Of a stretch of DNA of 51,195 bases, positions 38,269 through 47,558 are shown piece by piece. Each line of letters starts with the position of its first letter. The first letter of the stretch is position 1. The notes beneath the pieces are model-generated. The model saw only the letters and a program-made list of their open reading frames with translations. It made no database searches and was not told the DNA's origin. Position numbers and translations under genes: made by a program. The DNA is from Bacteroidota bacterium (GTDB lineage Bacteria > Bacteroidota > Bacteroidia > Sphingobacteriales > Sphingobacteriaceae), in the NCBI GenBank assembly GCA_029851965.1, contig JARKUW010000169.1, forward strand, positions 1-51,195, in the 5' to 3' direction.

Positions 38269-39972
38269 ATGATGAACAACAGAAAAAATTTATTGCTTAC
38301 ACTGGCTGCCGCATGCCTGCTTTTTGTACTTCCCTCCTGTAAAATGAAACCCGGTGATCAATCAGCTTTGCCGCAGGGCAGCGAGGGTCCGAGGATTGTA
38401 AATATCGTAAACTTCATCCGTTTACTTGAACCGAGAGACCCTAAAGTTACGGAAGATGTGCTTTACCAAACGGTTGTGAAGCAGGTGGAGCTGATGAAGA
38501 AGTATAAGCTAAGCGGCACCTTCTTACTGCAGTACGATGCGCTGATGGATCCCCGGTATCAAAAATTACTCAAATCGCTTCCAAAGGATTCTTTTGAGAT
38601 CGGTGCCTGGTGGGAGATCCCGCAGCCGATGGTAGAGAAAGCAGGGTATAAATGGCGCGGTCGTTTTCCATGGGACTGGCATGCGGATGTGGGATTTTCA
38701 ACCGGATATACCCCTCAGGAAAGGGAGAAGCTTACGGATGTTTATATGAGCGACTTCAAGAAGATCTTCGGCTATTACCCGAAGTCGGTTGCCTCCTGGT
38801 TTATCGATGCCCACACCCTGAACTACATGTATGAGAAATACCATATTGTCGCTTCTGCCAACTGTAAGGATCAGATCGGGACAGACGGTTATACCTTATG
38901 GGGCGGATATTACAATCAAGCCTATTACCCGAGTAAGTTGAATGCGTATATGCCGGCGCAAAATGCGGAAAACCAGATTCCAGTGCCCATTTTCAGGATG
39001 CTGGGCAGTGACCCGATCCGGCAGTATGACAATGGAATGGGCAACCGCAGGCAAGGTGTCGTGACGCTGGAGCCCGTTTACCCGGAAGCGGGTGGAAGTG
39101 AGACCTGGATCAACTGGTATTTCAAAGAATTTGTAGATGGTGAAGCGTTGGAGTTTGCCTATACGCAAGCGGGGCAGGAGAACTCTTTCACCTGGGAAGC
39201 CATGGAGAAGGGGCTGAGCATTCAGTTTCCGCTTATCGCCCGGTTGAGGGATGAGAAAAAGGTGAAGGTGGAAACCTTGCTGGAATCCGGAACGTGGTTT
39301 AAGGAAAAGTACAAAGTTACGCCTGCGACATCGGTGACCGTCAATGCCGATATGGAGGGAAGTGACTGCAAGACCACCTGGTTCAACAGCAGGTTCTTCC
39401 GTGCCAATCTGCTTTGGGAAAATGGATCCCTGCGGTTCCGGGACATCCATATGTTTGACGAAAACTTCCCTTCGGTATATGAGAAAGAAAGAGCAACAAA
39501 GAATGAAGTTGTATTCTTCACCTTGCCGATCGTGGAGGGCAATCTCTGGAGCACAAAAGACAGTACTGCAGGCTTAAATTTCCGCGCGTCGGTAAATGGA
39601 AAGGATGTATTACTGCTGGGCAAAGATCCTAAAATTACCAGTGATCAAGCTGGGAAACTGGACATCTACTGGCCGCTGACAAACGTAAGCGGAACACTGG
39701 AGATCCACATCGATGAACGGAAGATTGAAATGAAGGTCGCGGGCAATGACGATCTGAAATGGTCCCTTGATCTGGCTGCTGCCGACAAGGCGAAGCTTCC
39801 GTTTACGACAGTCGGTGCTTCCAGGGTGGACTGTCAGTTTGAAGGAATGAAGTATTTCATTACGGCTGCAAGTGGATCTTTCCTAAAACCTTCAGGAAAC
39901 GTAATTTTAAGAATGCAGCCGGCGAACAATAATTTAACGCTGAATTTCTCCGGCGCAAACAAAGACAACTAG
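38269..39972 (+). CDS. Lipoprotein with NodB/polysaccharide-deacetylase-like N-terminal region
   Basis: Lipobox FVLPSC; LSGTFLLQYDAL and SFEIGAWWEIPQPM; start 38251-38272. Confidence 0.55.
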   Translation: MMNNRKNLLLTLAAACLLFVLPSCKMKPGDQSALPQGSEGPRIVNIVNFIRLLEPRDPKVTEDVLYQTVVKQVELMKKYKLSGTFLLQYDALMDPRYQKLLKSLPKDSFEIGAWWEIPQPMVEKAGYKWRGRFPWDWHADVGFSTGYTPQEREKLTDVYMSDFKKIFGYYPKSVASWFIDAHTLNYMYEKYHIVASANCKDQIGTDGYTLWGGYYNQAYYPSKLNAYMPAQNAENQIPVPIFRMLGSDPIRQYDNGMGNRRQGVVTLEPVYPEAGGSETWINWYFKEFVDGEALEFAYTQAGQENSFTWEAMEKGLSIQFPLIARLRDEKKVKVETLLESGTWFKEKYKVTPATSVTVNADMEGSDCKTTWFNSRFFRANLLWENGSLRFRDIHMFDENFPSVYEKERATKNEVVFFTLPIVEGNLWSTKDSTAGLNFRASVNGKDVLLLGKDPKITSDQAGKLDIYWPLTNVSGTLEIHIDERKIEMKVAGNDDLKWSLDLAAADKAKLPFTTVGASRVDCQFEGMKYFITAASGSFLKPSGNVILRMQPANNNLTLNFSGANKDN

Positions 39973-40064
39973 CGAGAAATAAAGCAGTTTTTCAAGAAGC
40001 AACGTTGAATGTCGATGCTAATCCCGCCGGGATCTTATTGTTGGACGTTTGGATCTTATCACTT

Positions 40065-40107
40065 AAGTTTAAAAATAACCTGTAACGAGAAGTTTAAAAT
40101 TAACCTG
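40065..40107. promoter_or_regulatory. Direct repeat, candidate operator/promoter of the rhamnosidase gene
   Basis: AAGTTTAAAAATAACCTG / AAGTTTAAAATTAACCTG, 17/18 identical, 25-bp period. Confidence 0.5.
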
Positions 40108-40126
40108 CAAAGCACAACATAGATCT

Positions 40127-41905
40127 ATGAAACTGAAGCAAAAGCGCCTGCTATTTTACTTTCTATTCCTGTACGGATCGATCGCTTTTGCGCAGCTGCC
40201 GCCGGGTTTCAAGGGTACATCGATTGCCGGAGAAAAGGATTCCCGCAGCCGGGTGTACCTTCCGGTTCAAAAGATCTTGTGGCAGTCTGATCAGTCCGGC
40301 AAGTACATCTCGGGCGCTGAAAACCTGCTAAAGCCCGGAAATGGGCAGGCCGAACTGGTAAACAAGGATCTGATCCGCTTGAAAAGTGACGATAAGACCA
40401 GGCCAGGCATTCTGTTGGACTTCGGCAGGGAGCTGCATGGCGGCCTGCAACTCGTTACGGGCATGATGGAGAAGAATGCACCCGTGAAGGTCCGCATCCG
40501 CTTCGGGGAATCCGCAAGTGAAGCCATGGCCGACATTGACACGCTGAAAGGTGCGACCAATGATCATGCGATACGCGATTTTGTAACTGAACTGCCCTGG
40601 TTGGGGAGCCTGGAGCTGGGAAATACGGGCTTCCGTTTTGTGCGTATCGATCTGGTTGATCCCAATGTGACGCTGTTGCTGAAGGAAGTGCGTGCCATTT
40701 TTGTATTTCGGGATATTCCCTATCTGGGCTCGTTTAAGAGCAGCGATGCGCGGCTGAACGAGATATGGGCGACCGGCGCATACACGGTTCACCTGAACAT
40801 GCAGCAGTATCTATGGGATGGCGTAAAAAGAGACCGGCTGGTCTGGATTGGTGACATGCACCCGGAAGTGATGACCATTAATTCTGTTTTCGGCTACAAT
40901 GAAGTGGTGCCGAAAAGTCTGGACCTGGTACGAAACATCACGCCCCTTCCCGGCTGGATGAACGGGATAAGTTCCTATTCCATGTGGTGGATCAGAATTC
41001 AACGGTCCTGGTTCTTATACCAGGGGGACAAAAAGTATCTGGAGCAACAGCGAAGCTATTTAACTGCTTTGCTTCAGCAGCTGCTGGATAAGGTAAAAGA
41101 TAACCAGGAAGATCTGGATGGCATGCGTTTTCTGGACTGGCCCAGCTTTGAGAATAAAGCCGCTGTACATGCAGGACTACAGGCAATGATGGTGCTGACA
41201 CTAACCGACGGCGCCGAGTTGTGCGGCATCCTGGGTGAAAAAGAAATGGCCGCGAAATGCACAGCTGCAGTTGCCCGCTTGAAAAAGGCCGTCCCGGATG
41301 CGGTAAAGAACAAGCAGGCTGCCGCACTGATGGCACTTGCGGGCTTGATGGCTGCGAAGCAGGCGAATGAGGAGGTCATCTCCGTCGGCGGCACCAGGGA
41401 TTTCTCTACTTTTTACGGCTATTACATGCTTCAGGCGAAGGCCATGGCCGGGGACTACGATGGTGCGATGGAAAACATCAGAACCTACTGGGGAGGCATG
41501 CTGGATATGGGAGCAACGACCTTCTGGGAGGATTTCGATACCCACTGGATGGAGAATGCAGCAAGGATCGACGAGCTGGTTCCGGAAGGGAAAGTAGATA
41601 TCCATGCCAGCTATGGTGCCTTCAGCTACAAAAAGCTACGGCACAGCCTCGCCCATGGATGGGCATCGGGGCCGACCTCCTGGTTAACAGAACATGTTCT
41701 TGGTGTGCAGGTGATGGCGCCGGGATGTAGTGTGATTAAAATAGAGCCCCATCTGGGTTCACTACAATACGTGGAGGGAACATTCCCGACCCCTTATGGT
41801 GTGGTTAAGATAAAACATACTAAATTGGCTAATGGGAAGGTGGAATCTACCATTGATGCGCCTAAGGGTGTCCGGGTAATCAGATCGTTTAAACCAAATA
41901 TTTAA
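40127..41905 (+). CDS. GH78-like alpha-L-rhamnosidase, secreted
   Basis: Signal peptide; WDGVKRDRLVWIGDMHPE and GATTFWEDFDTHW motifs; rhamnose cluster context. Confidence 0.82.
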   Translation: MKLKQKRLLFYFLFLYGSIAFAQLPPGFKGTSIAGEKDSRSRVYLPVQKILWQSDQSGKYISGAENLLKPGNGQAELVNKDLIRLKSDDKTRPGILLDFGRELHGGLQLVTGMMEKNAPVKVRIRFGESASEAMADIDTLKGATNDHAIRDFVTELPWLGSLELGNTGFRFVRIDLVDPNVTLLLKEVRAIFVFRDIPYLGSFKSSDARLNEIWATGAYTVHLNMQQYLWDGVKRDRLVWIGDMHPEVMTINSVFGYNEVVPKSLDLVRNITPLPGWMNGISSYSMWWIRIQRSWFLYQGDKKYLEQQRSYLTALLQQLLDKVKDNQEDLDGMRFLDWPSFENKAAVHAGLQAMMVLTLTDGAELCGILGEKEMAAKCTAAVARLKKAVPDAVKNKQAAALMALAGLMAAKQANEEVISVGGTRDFSTFYGYYMLQAKAMAGDYDGAMENIRTYWGGMLDMGATTFWEDFDTHWMENAARIDELVPEGKVDIHASYGAFSYKKLRHSLAHGWASGPTSWLTEHVLGVQVMAPGCSVIKIEPHLGSLQYVEGTFPTPYGVVKIKHTKLANGKVESTIDAPKGVRVIRSFKPNI

Positions 41906-41906
41906 G

Positions 41907-42938
41907 ATGAAGACCATTGACTTCTTTAGTTTGATTCATGTAGACGAATATTCTGCTATACCAAAATATGTGCAGCTGAGTGATTCGATCATTGAAGCGA
42001 TTGAAGATGGGAAGCTTCAGAAAAATGATGTGCTGCCGTCGATCAACGAGTTGAGTTACATCCTGGAGATTTCCCGAGATACTGCAGAGAAAGGGTATAA
42101 AGACCTGAAGAACAAAGGTGTAATTGTGTCGGTGCCCGGCAAAGGTTACTATGTCGGGCATACCGACTTCAAGAAGAAAATTAAAATCTTCCTTCTTTTT
42201 AACAAACTGTCTGCACATAAAAAAATCATTTTCGACTCCTTTGTTGCTGCCCTGGGAGAAGATGCGGTGATCCACTTCTATGTGTACAACAACGACTTCT
42301 CGATCTTCAAGAAGCTCATTAAGAACCGGCGCACAGATTACAGCCACTATGTGATTATACCGCATTTTGTAGAAGGCGGGGATGGCGCTGCAGAAATCAT
42401 CAATACGCTTCCTAAAGAAAAGCTGATCCTCATTGATAAAAAGGTTGCTGGCGTTTGTGGAAGTTACTCTGCCATTTACGAGAACTTTGAAAAAGACATT
42501 TACACCGCACTCACACAGGCGAGGGAGGCACTGGCGAAATACCATACCCTGAAACTGATATTTCCGCAAAGGAGTTATTTTCCGCAGGAGATCGTGAATG
42601 GCTTCCGCCTTTTTTGTCAGCAATACGCCTTTGGATACTATGTTGTTCACGACATCAAGAACGAGCCGATCCGTAAGGGTGAAGTGTACATCAACCTGAT
42701 GGAAGATGACCTGGTCGATCTGATTGAAAACATCAACTCGCTGGGCCTTCAGTTGGGTGCCGACGTGGGCGTGATCTCCTACAATGAAACGCCGCTGAAA
42801 AAATACCTGTTAAATGGAATTACAACCGTTTCCACGGACTTCCAGTTTATGGGAACGATGGCAGCGGAGATTATAAAAAGTCAGTGCCGCCAGGACCGGG
42901 AAGCACCATTTAACCTGACATTGCGCGCTTCGTTGTAG
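41907..42938 (+). CDS. GntR-type transcriptional regulator with periplasmic-binding-protein-like sensor domain
   Basis: PKYVQLSDSIIEAIEDGKLQKNDVLPSINELSYILEISRDTAEKGYKDLKNKGVI; C-terminal LacI/PBP-like region. Confidence 0.88.
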   Translation: MKTIDFFSLIHVDEYSAIPKYVQLSDSIIEAIEDGKLQKNDVLPSINELSYILEISRDTAEKGYKDLKNKGVIVSVPGKGYYVGHTDFKKKIKIFLLFNKLSAHKKIIFDSFVAALGEDAVIHFYVYNNDFSIFKKLIKNRRTDYSHYVIIPHFVEGGDGAAEIINTLPKEKLILIDKKVAGVCGSYSAIYENFEKDIYTALTQAREALAKYHTLKLIFPQRSYFPQEIVNGFRLFCQQYAFGYYVVHDIKNEPIRKGEVYINLMEDDLVDLIENINSLGLQLGADVGVISYNETPLKKYLLNGITTVSTDFQFMGTMAAEIIKSQCRQDREAPFNLTLRASL

Positions 42939-43037
42939 GCATACAGCGTTCGTACATGATGGTACAGGACAGTTGGGTTACCGGGCTTTCCTATTTTGGG
43001 CTTGTAAGTTTTAATTCTAACCAAATATATAATCTGT

Positions 43038-44114
43038 ATGGGTGCATTTTTTGGGGTCTTGTTCCATTTTATCGGCGGGTTTGCTTCCGGAAGTTTTTAC
43101 ATTCCTTATAAAAAGGTGAAAGGATGGGCTTGGGAGAGCTATTGGATTATTGGAGGTCTTTTCTCCTGGCTTATTGTACCGCCGCTTGCCGCCTACCTCA
43201 CCATCCCTGGTTTTACAGACATTATTCTGGCTACGGAAGGTCGCATTATCGGACTAACTTATTTTTTCGGCGTGCTCTGGGGTATTGGAGGGCTGACGTA
43301 CGGGTTAGGGGTACGATACCTGGGGGTTTCGCTGGGGAGTTCAATAATCCTGGGTTTATGCTCGGTCTTCGGGGCATTGATCCCTTCCATTTATTATGAT
43401 TTTAATCCCGCTGCGGGGAAGAATTCTTTTACCGATATGGTCAGCAGCTCTTGGGGCCAGATGGTTCTTTTTGGGATTGTGGTTTGCATCATCGGTATTG
43501 TCATTTGCGGTAAAGCCGGCCTGATGAAAGAGAAAGACCTCAGCGATAAACGGGAACTGCTGGAAAAGACGGAGTTTAGGATTGGCATGGGCCTGTTTGT
43601 CTCGATAGTTTCCGGTGTCCTGAGTGCCTGTATGGCTTTCGGCATCGACGCCGGCAAAGACATGGCCAACACGGCCAACGACGTATGGAAGGCGACGCAT
43701 CCCGGTGAAGGGGAGTTTCTTTTCCAGAACAACGTCTCTTATGTGGTGATCTTACTGGGTGGTCTTAGTACCAATCTGATCTGGTGTCTGGCACTAAATA
43801 TTAAGAACAAAACCTTTGGCGACTATGTAAATGGCAGCACGCCGCTAGTGAAGAATTATGTTTTTTCGGCGCTCGCCGGCACCACCTGGTTCTTACAGTT
43901 CTTCTTCTATGGGATGGGGGAAAGCAGGCTTGGAAATGGGGCAAGTTCATGGATCCTTCACATGGCTTTTATTATCCTGATCGCCAATGTATGGGGGCTT
44001 GTTCTGAACGAATGGAAAGGTGTTCACAGACGAACGTATATCACGGTAGTTACAGGGATTGGGTTTATCATCCTGTCAATCTTAATCGTTGGATACGGAA
44101 ACGCGATAAAATAG
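43038..44114 (+). CDS. rhaT: L-rhamnose/H+ symporter
   Basis: GSFYIPYKKVKGWAWESYWIIGGLFSWLI; GASSWILHMAFIILIANVWGL. Confidence 0.92.
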   Translation: MGAFFGVLFHFIGGFASGSFYIPYKKVKGWAWESYWIIGGLFSWLIVPPLAAYLTIPGFTDIILATEGRIIGLTYFFGVLWGIGGLTYGLGVRYLGVSLGSSIILGLCSVFGALIPSIYYDFNPAAGKNSFTDMVSSSWGQMVLFGIVVCIIGIVICGKAGLMKEKDLSDKRELLEKTEFRIGMGLFVSIVSGVLSACMAFGIDAGKDMANTANDVWKATHPGEGEFLFQNNVSYVVILLGGLSTNLIWCLALNIKNKTFGDYVNGSTPLVKNYVFSALAGTTWFLQFFFYGMGESRLGNGASSWILHMAFIILIANVWGLVLNEWKGVHRRTYITVVTGIGFIILSILIVGYGNAIK

Positions 44115-44144
44115 CTATTTTAACACATAACAATATATTCAGGT

Positions 44145-46259
44145 ATGGATATCAAAAATTTAAAACACGTCAGCTATTTATGGGATGAAACCGTTGCAGC
44201 GCAGCTTGCAGGTGATGAGGTGGGCCTCCTGATATACCGCTCAAACCTGCTTGGTGCTGATCTCCGCCTGACCAACTATGGGGGAGGAAATACGTCCTGC
44301 AAGGTTATGGCGAAAGATCCACTGACGGGCACGCCTACGGAAGTGATGTGGATCAAGGGTTCCGGAGGGGACATTGGGACGTTGAAGAAGAGCGGCCTTG
44401 CCGCTTTGTACGTGGAGCGCTTGCGCAACCTGAAGAACGTCTACCGCGGTGTAGATCATGAGGACGAGATGGTGGAGCTTTTTAACCATTGCATTTACGA
44501 CCTGTCGTCCAAAGCACCTTCCATAGATACGCCACTGCATGGTTTTCTGCCGTTTAAACACATCGATCACTTACATCCGGATGCGGCCATAGCGATCGCG
44601 GCCGCAAAGGACGGTGAGCGCATTACGCGGGAGTTGTTCCAGGGGCAGATCGGCTGGGTGGACTGGAAGCGTCCCGGTTTTGAGCTGGGGCTGCAGATGA
44701 AACAGTGCCTTGATGAAAATCCGGGCATCCGGGGAATTATGCTCGGTTCACATGGCCTTTTTACCTGGGGTGATACGGCCTATGATAGTTATGTAAACAC
44801 GCTCGAAGTTATTGAAACCTGTGCCAGCTACCTGGAGTCGCAGTATGGCAAGCGCGGACCTGTGTTCGGGGGACAGAAAATACCTGTTCTGCCACCAGAA
44901 AAGCGGAGAAGTCAGGCTGCTGCCTTAGCGCCGGTGTTGCGCGGTATGTGTTCGATTGAAAAGTCAATGATCGGGCATTTTACAGATGACGTACGGGTAT
45001 TGGAGTTCATCAATTCCAATGACCTGAGCCGGCTTGCCCCAATGGGTACCAGCTGCCCGGATCATTTTTTAAGGACGAAAATCAGTCCGCTGGTGCTTGA
45101 TCTACCACCAGAACAGGACTTGTCGGACATAGCAGCTTTAAAATTGTCCTTAGCCCCGGCGTTTGATGCCTACCGGGAAATGTATACCTTTTACTATGAA
45201 GGCTGTAAACATGAAAATAGTCCCGCCATGCGGGACAGCAACCCGGTGATTATTCTTTATCCCGGGGTGGGCTTATTTGCTTTCTCCAAAGACAAACAGA
45301 CCGCCCGGGTCGCCGCCGAATTCTACATCAACGCCATTAACGTGATGAAAGGTGCGGAGGCAATTTCCGAATACACGGCTTTGCCGCGGCAGGAAGCCTT
45401 TGATATTGAATACTGGCTTCTGGAAGAGGCGAAGCTACTGCGTATGCCGAAAGCCAGGCCTTTGTCGGGGCGCATTGCACTGATCACAGGAAGTGCAGGA
45501 GGGATTGGGAAGGCGATCGCTAAGAAGTTTATCGAAGAAGGTGCCGTTGTGGTGCTTAATGACATGAATGCGGCAAGGCTATCTGCGGCAGCTGCGGAGT
45601 TTCAAGCCAGTTATGGAAAAGATGCTTTCAGCACGGTACAGCTGGATGTAACCAATAGCGCGCAGATCAGGGAAGCACTGGATGCCGCTGCTTTGACTTT
45701 TGGCGGGGTTGACCTTATCGTCAACAATGCCGGGCTTTCCATTTCCAAATCCATCGAAGAACATACCTCTGAAGACTGGGACCTGCTGTATGACGTGCTG
45801 GTGAAAGGACAGTTTAAGATGACGCAGGCCGCAGTGGGAGTCATGAAAAAGCAGGATGTTGGTGGCGATATCATCAATATCGTGAGCAAAAATGCGGTGG
45901 TCGCTGGTCCGAACAATGCGGGGTATGGCTCGGCCAAGGCCGCCCAGTTACATCTAAGCAGGCTTAATGCGGCAGAACTTGGTGCAGATCGTATCCGTGT
46001 AAATGTGGTGAATCCGGATGCCGTGATATCAGACAGCAACATCTGGGCCGGTGGATGGGCAGAAGGACGTGCTAAAGCGTATGGCATTACCGTCGCTGAA
46101 CTCCCGGCCTATTACGCCAAGCGAACGCTACTGAACGAAATGATTTTACCTGTTGATATTGCCAATGCCTGTTTCGCGTTCGTTGGCGGCCTGCTGAATA
46201 AGTCTACAGGGAACGTGCTGAACGTTGATGGCGGTGTTGCTGCTGCATTCCTAAGGTAA
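44145..46259 (+). CDS. Bifunctional rhamnulose-1-phosphate aldolase / short-chain (lactaldehyde) dehydrogenase
   Basis: Class II aldolase N-terminus TNYGGGNTSCKV...PSIDTPLHGFLP; C-terminal SDR ALITGSAGGIGKAIAKKF, NNAG. Confidence 0.93.
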   Translation: MDIKNLKHVSYLWDETVAAQLAGDEVGLLIYRSNLLGADLRLTNYGGGNTSCKVMAKDPLTGTPTEVMWIKGSGGDIGTLKKSGLAALYVERLRNLKNVYRGVDHEDEMVELFNHCIYDLSSKAPSIDTPLHGFLPFKHIDHLHPDAAIAIAAAKDGERITRELFQGQIGWVDWKRPGFELGLQMKQCLDENPGIRGIMLGSHGLFTWGDTAYDSYVNTLEVIETCASYLESQYGKRGPVFGGQKIPVLPPEKRRSQAAALAPVLRGMCSIEKSMIGHFTDDVRVLEFINSNDLSRLAPMGTSCPDHFLRTKISPLVLDLPPEQDLSDIAALKLSLAPAFDAYREMYTFYYEGCKHENSPAMRDSNPVIILYPGVGLFAFSKDKQTARVAAEFYINAINVMKGAEAISEYTALPRQEAFDIEYWLLEEAKLLRMPKARPLSGRIALITGSAGGIGKAIAKKFIEEGAVVVLNDMNAARLSAAAAEFQASYGKDAFSTVQLDVTNSAQIREALDAAALTFGGVDLIVNNAGLSISKSIEEHTSEDWDLLYDVLVKGQFKMTQAAVGVMKKQDVGGDIINIVSKNAVVAGPNNAGYGSAKAAQLHLSRLNAAELGADRIRVNVVNPDAVISDSNIWAGGWAEGRAKAYGITVAELPAYYAKRTLLNEMILPVDIANACFAFVGGLLNKSTGNVLNVDGGVAAAFLR

Positions 46260-46283
46260 AAAGGTTTATAAAATTGAGTGATC

Positions 46284-47558
46284 ATGACCATAGAAAAACA
46301 CCAGATAGAACAATATAACAGTGACCTGATCGGCCGGCATGAAAAGCACTTTGGGTTCGTTGTCGCGGAGATTTCGGATGTTGAATCCATTCTGGAAAAG
46401 CTGATTGGTTTCCAGATTGCCATTCCGAGCTGGGCTCTTGGTACCGGTGGAACACGCTTCGGCCGTTTCTCAGGGGGCGGAGAACCCCGGAACCTGGAAG
46501 AGAAGATGGAAGATATCGGCCTTTTACATCAGCTTAACGGCTCGAGCGGTGCAATTTCCCTGCACATTCCCTGGGATATCCCCAGCAACTATCAGGAGAT
46601 CCGGAACCTTGCTTCACAGTTTAGGCTACGTTTTGATGCCATGAACTCCAATACTTTTCAGGACCAGAAAGGGCAGGCACTGAGCTATAAGTTTGGTTCA
46701 CTGCAGCATGTTGATCCGGCGGTGCGGAGGCAGGCAATCGCACACAACATTGAAGTGATACGTCACGGTGTTGAACTCGGGTCAGATTCGCTGACCGTAT
46801 GGCTATCTGACGGTTCTTCTTTCCCGGGGCAACTTAATTTCAGAAAAGCATTTGAAAATACACTCGGGAGCTTGCAGGAAATCTACGCGGCCTTACCGGC
46901 AGGTTGGAAGTTGTTCCTGGAGTATAAAGCGTTTGAGCCTAATTTTTACGCTACTACAGTGGGCGACTGGGGGCAGTCACTGCTTTATGTAAATAAGCTT
47001 GGGCCAAAAGCTTTCACTTTGGTGGATCTTGGACATCATTTGCCAAACGCAAACATCGAACAGATTGTTGCATTGCTGTTGATGGAAGGAAAACTTGGTG
47101 GATTTCACTTCAATGATTCCAAGTATGGAGACGATGATCTGACCACAGGAAGCATTAAGCCATACCAGCTGTTTCTGATCTTTAATGAGCTGGTGGAGGG
47201 CATGGATGCAAGAGGCATGAACCACGCCAGAGATTTAGGCTGGATGATCGATGCTTCGCACAATGTGAAGGATCCATTGGAAGATCTGCTGCAGTCCGTA
47301 GAGGCGATTATGATTGCCTATGCTCAAGCCTTGCTTGTTGACCGCAAGATGCTTCGTAAAGCACAGCAGGAAAACGATACGGTTGCTTGTCAGGAGATTC
47401 TTCAGGCCGTATTCAGAACGGATGTGAGGCCGTTGGTGGCCGAGGCAAGGCTTCGTTCGGGTGCCGCTTTAGATCCCTTAAAGACATACAGGGAATTGGA
47501 AATACGAAATGCGCTGATCCGCAAGCGGGGTGCAGTTACGGTAGCTTCCGGATTATAA
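46284..47558 (+). CDS. rhaI: L-rhamnose isomerase (RhaI-type TIM barrel)
   Basis: IPSWALGTGGTRFGRF; LGGFHFNDSKYGDDDLTTGSI; start refined to MTIEKHQ. Confidence 0.9.
   Translation: MTIEKHQIEQYNSDLIGRHEKHFGFVVAEISDVESILEKLIGFQIAIPSWALGTGGTRFGRFSGGGEPRNLEEKMEDIGLLHQLNGSSGAISLHIPWDIPSNYQEIRNLASQFRLRFDAMNSNTFQDQKGQALSYKFGSLQHVDPAVRRQAIAHNIEVIRHGVELGSDSLTVWLSDGSSFPGQLNFRKAFENTLGSLQEIYAALPAGWKLFLEYKAFEPNFYATTVGDWGQSLLYVNKLGPKAFTLVDLGHHLPNANIEQIVALLLMEGKLGGFHFNDSKYGDDDLTTGSIKPYQLFLIFNELVEGMDARGMNHARDLGWMIDASHNVKDPLEDLLQSVEAIMIAYAQALLVDRKMLRKAQQENDTVACQEILQAVFRTDVRPLVAEARLRSGAALDPLKTYRELEIRNALIRKRGAVTVASGL

Noticed and set aside
40027-40040. Small ATCCCgccGGGAT-like hairpin after the NodB-like gene
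   Set aside because: Only about 5-bp arms; cannot separate from chance
41889-42650. 253-aa minus-strand ORF
   Set aside because: Fully antisense to the clearly coding GntR-type regulator; composition matches an antisense shadow ORF
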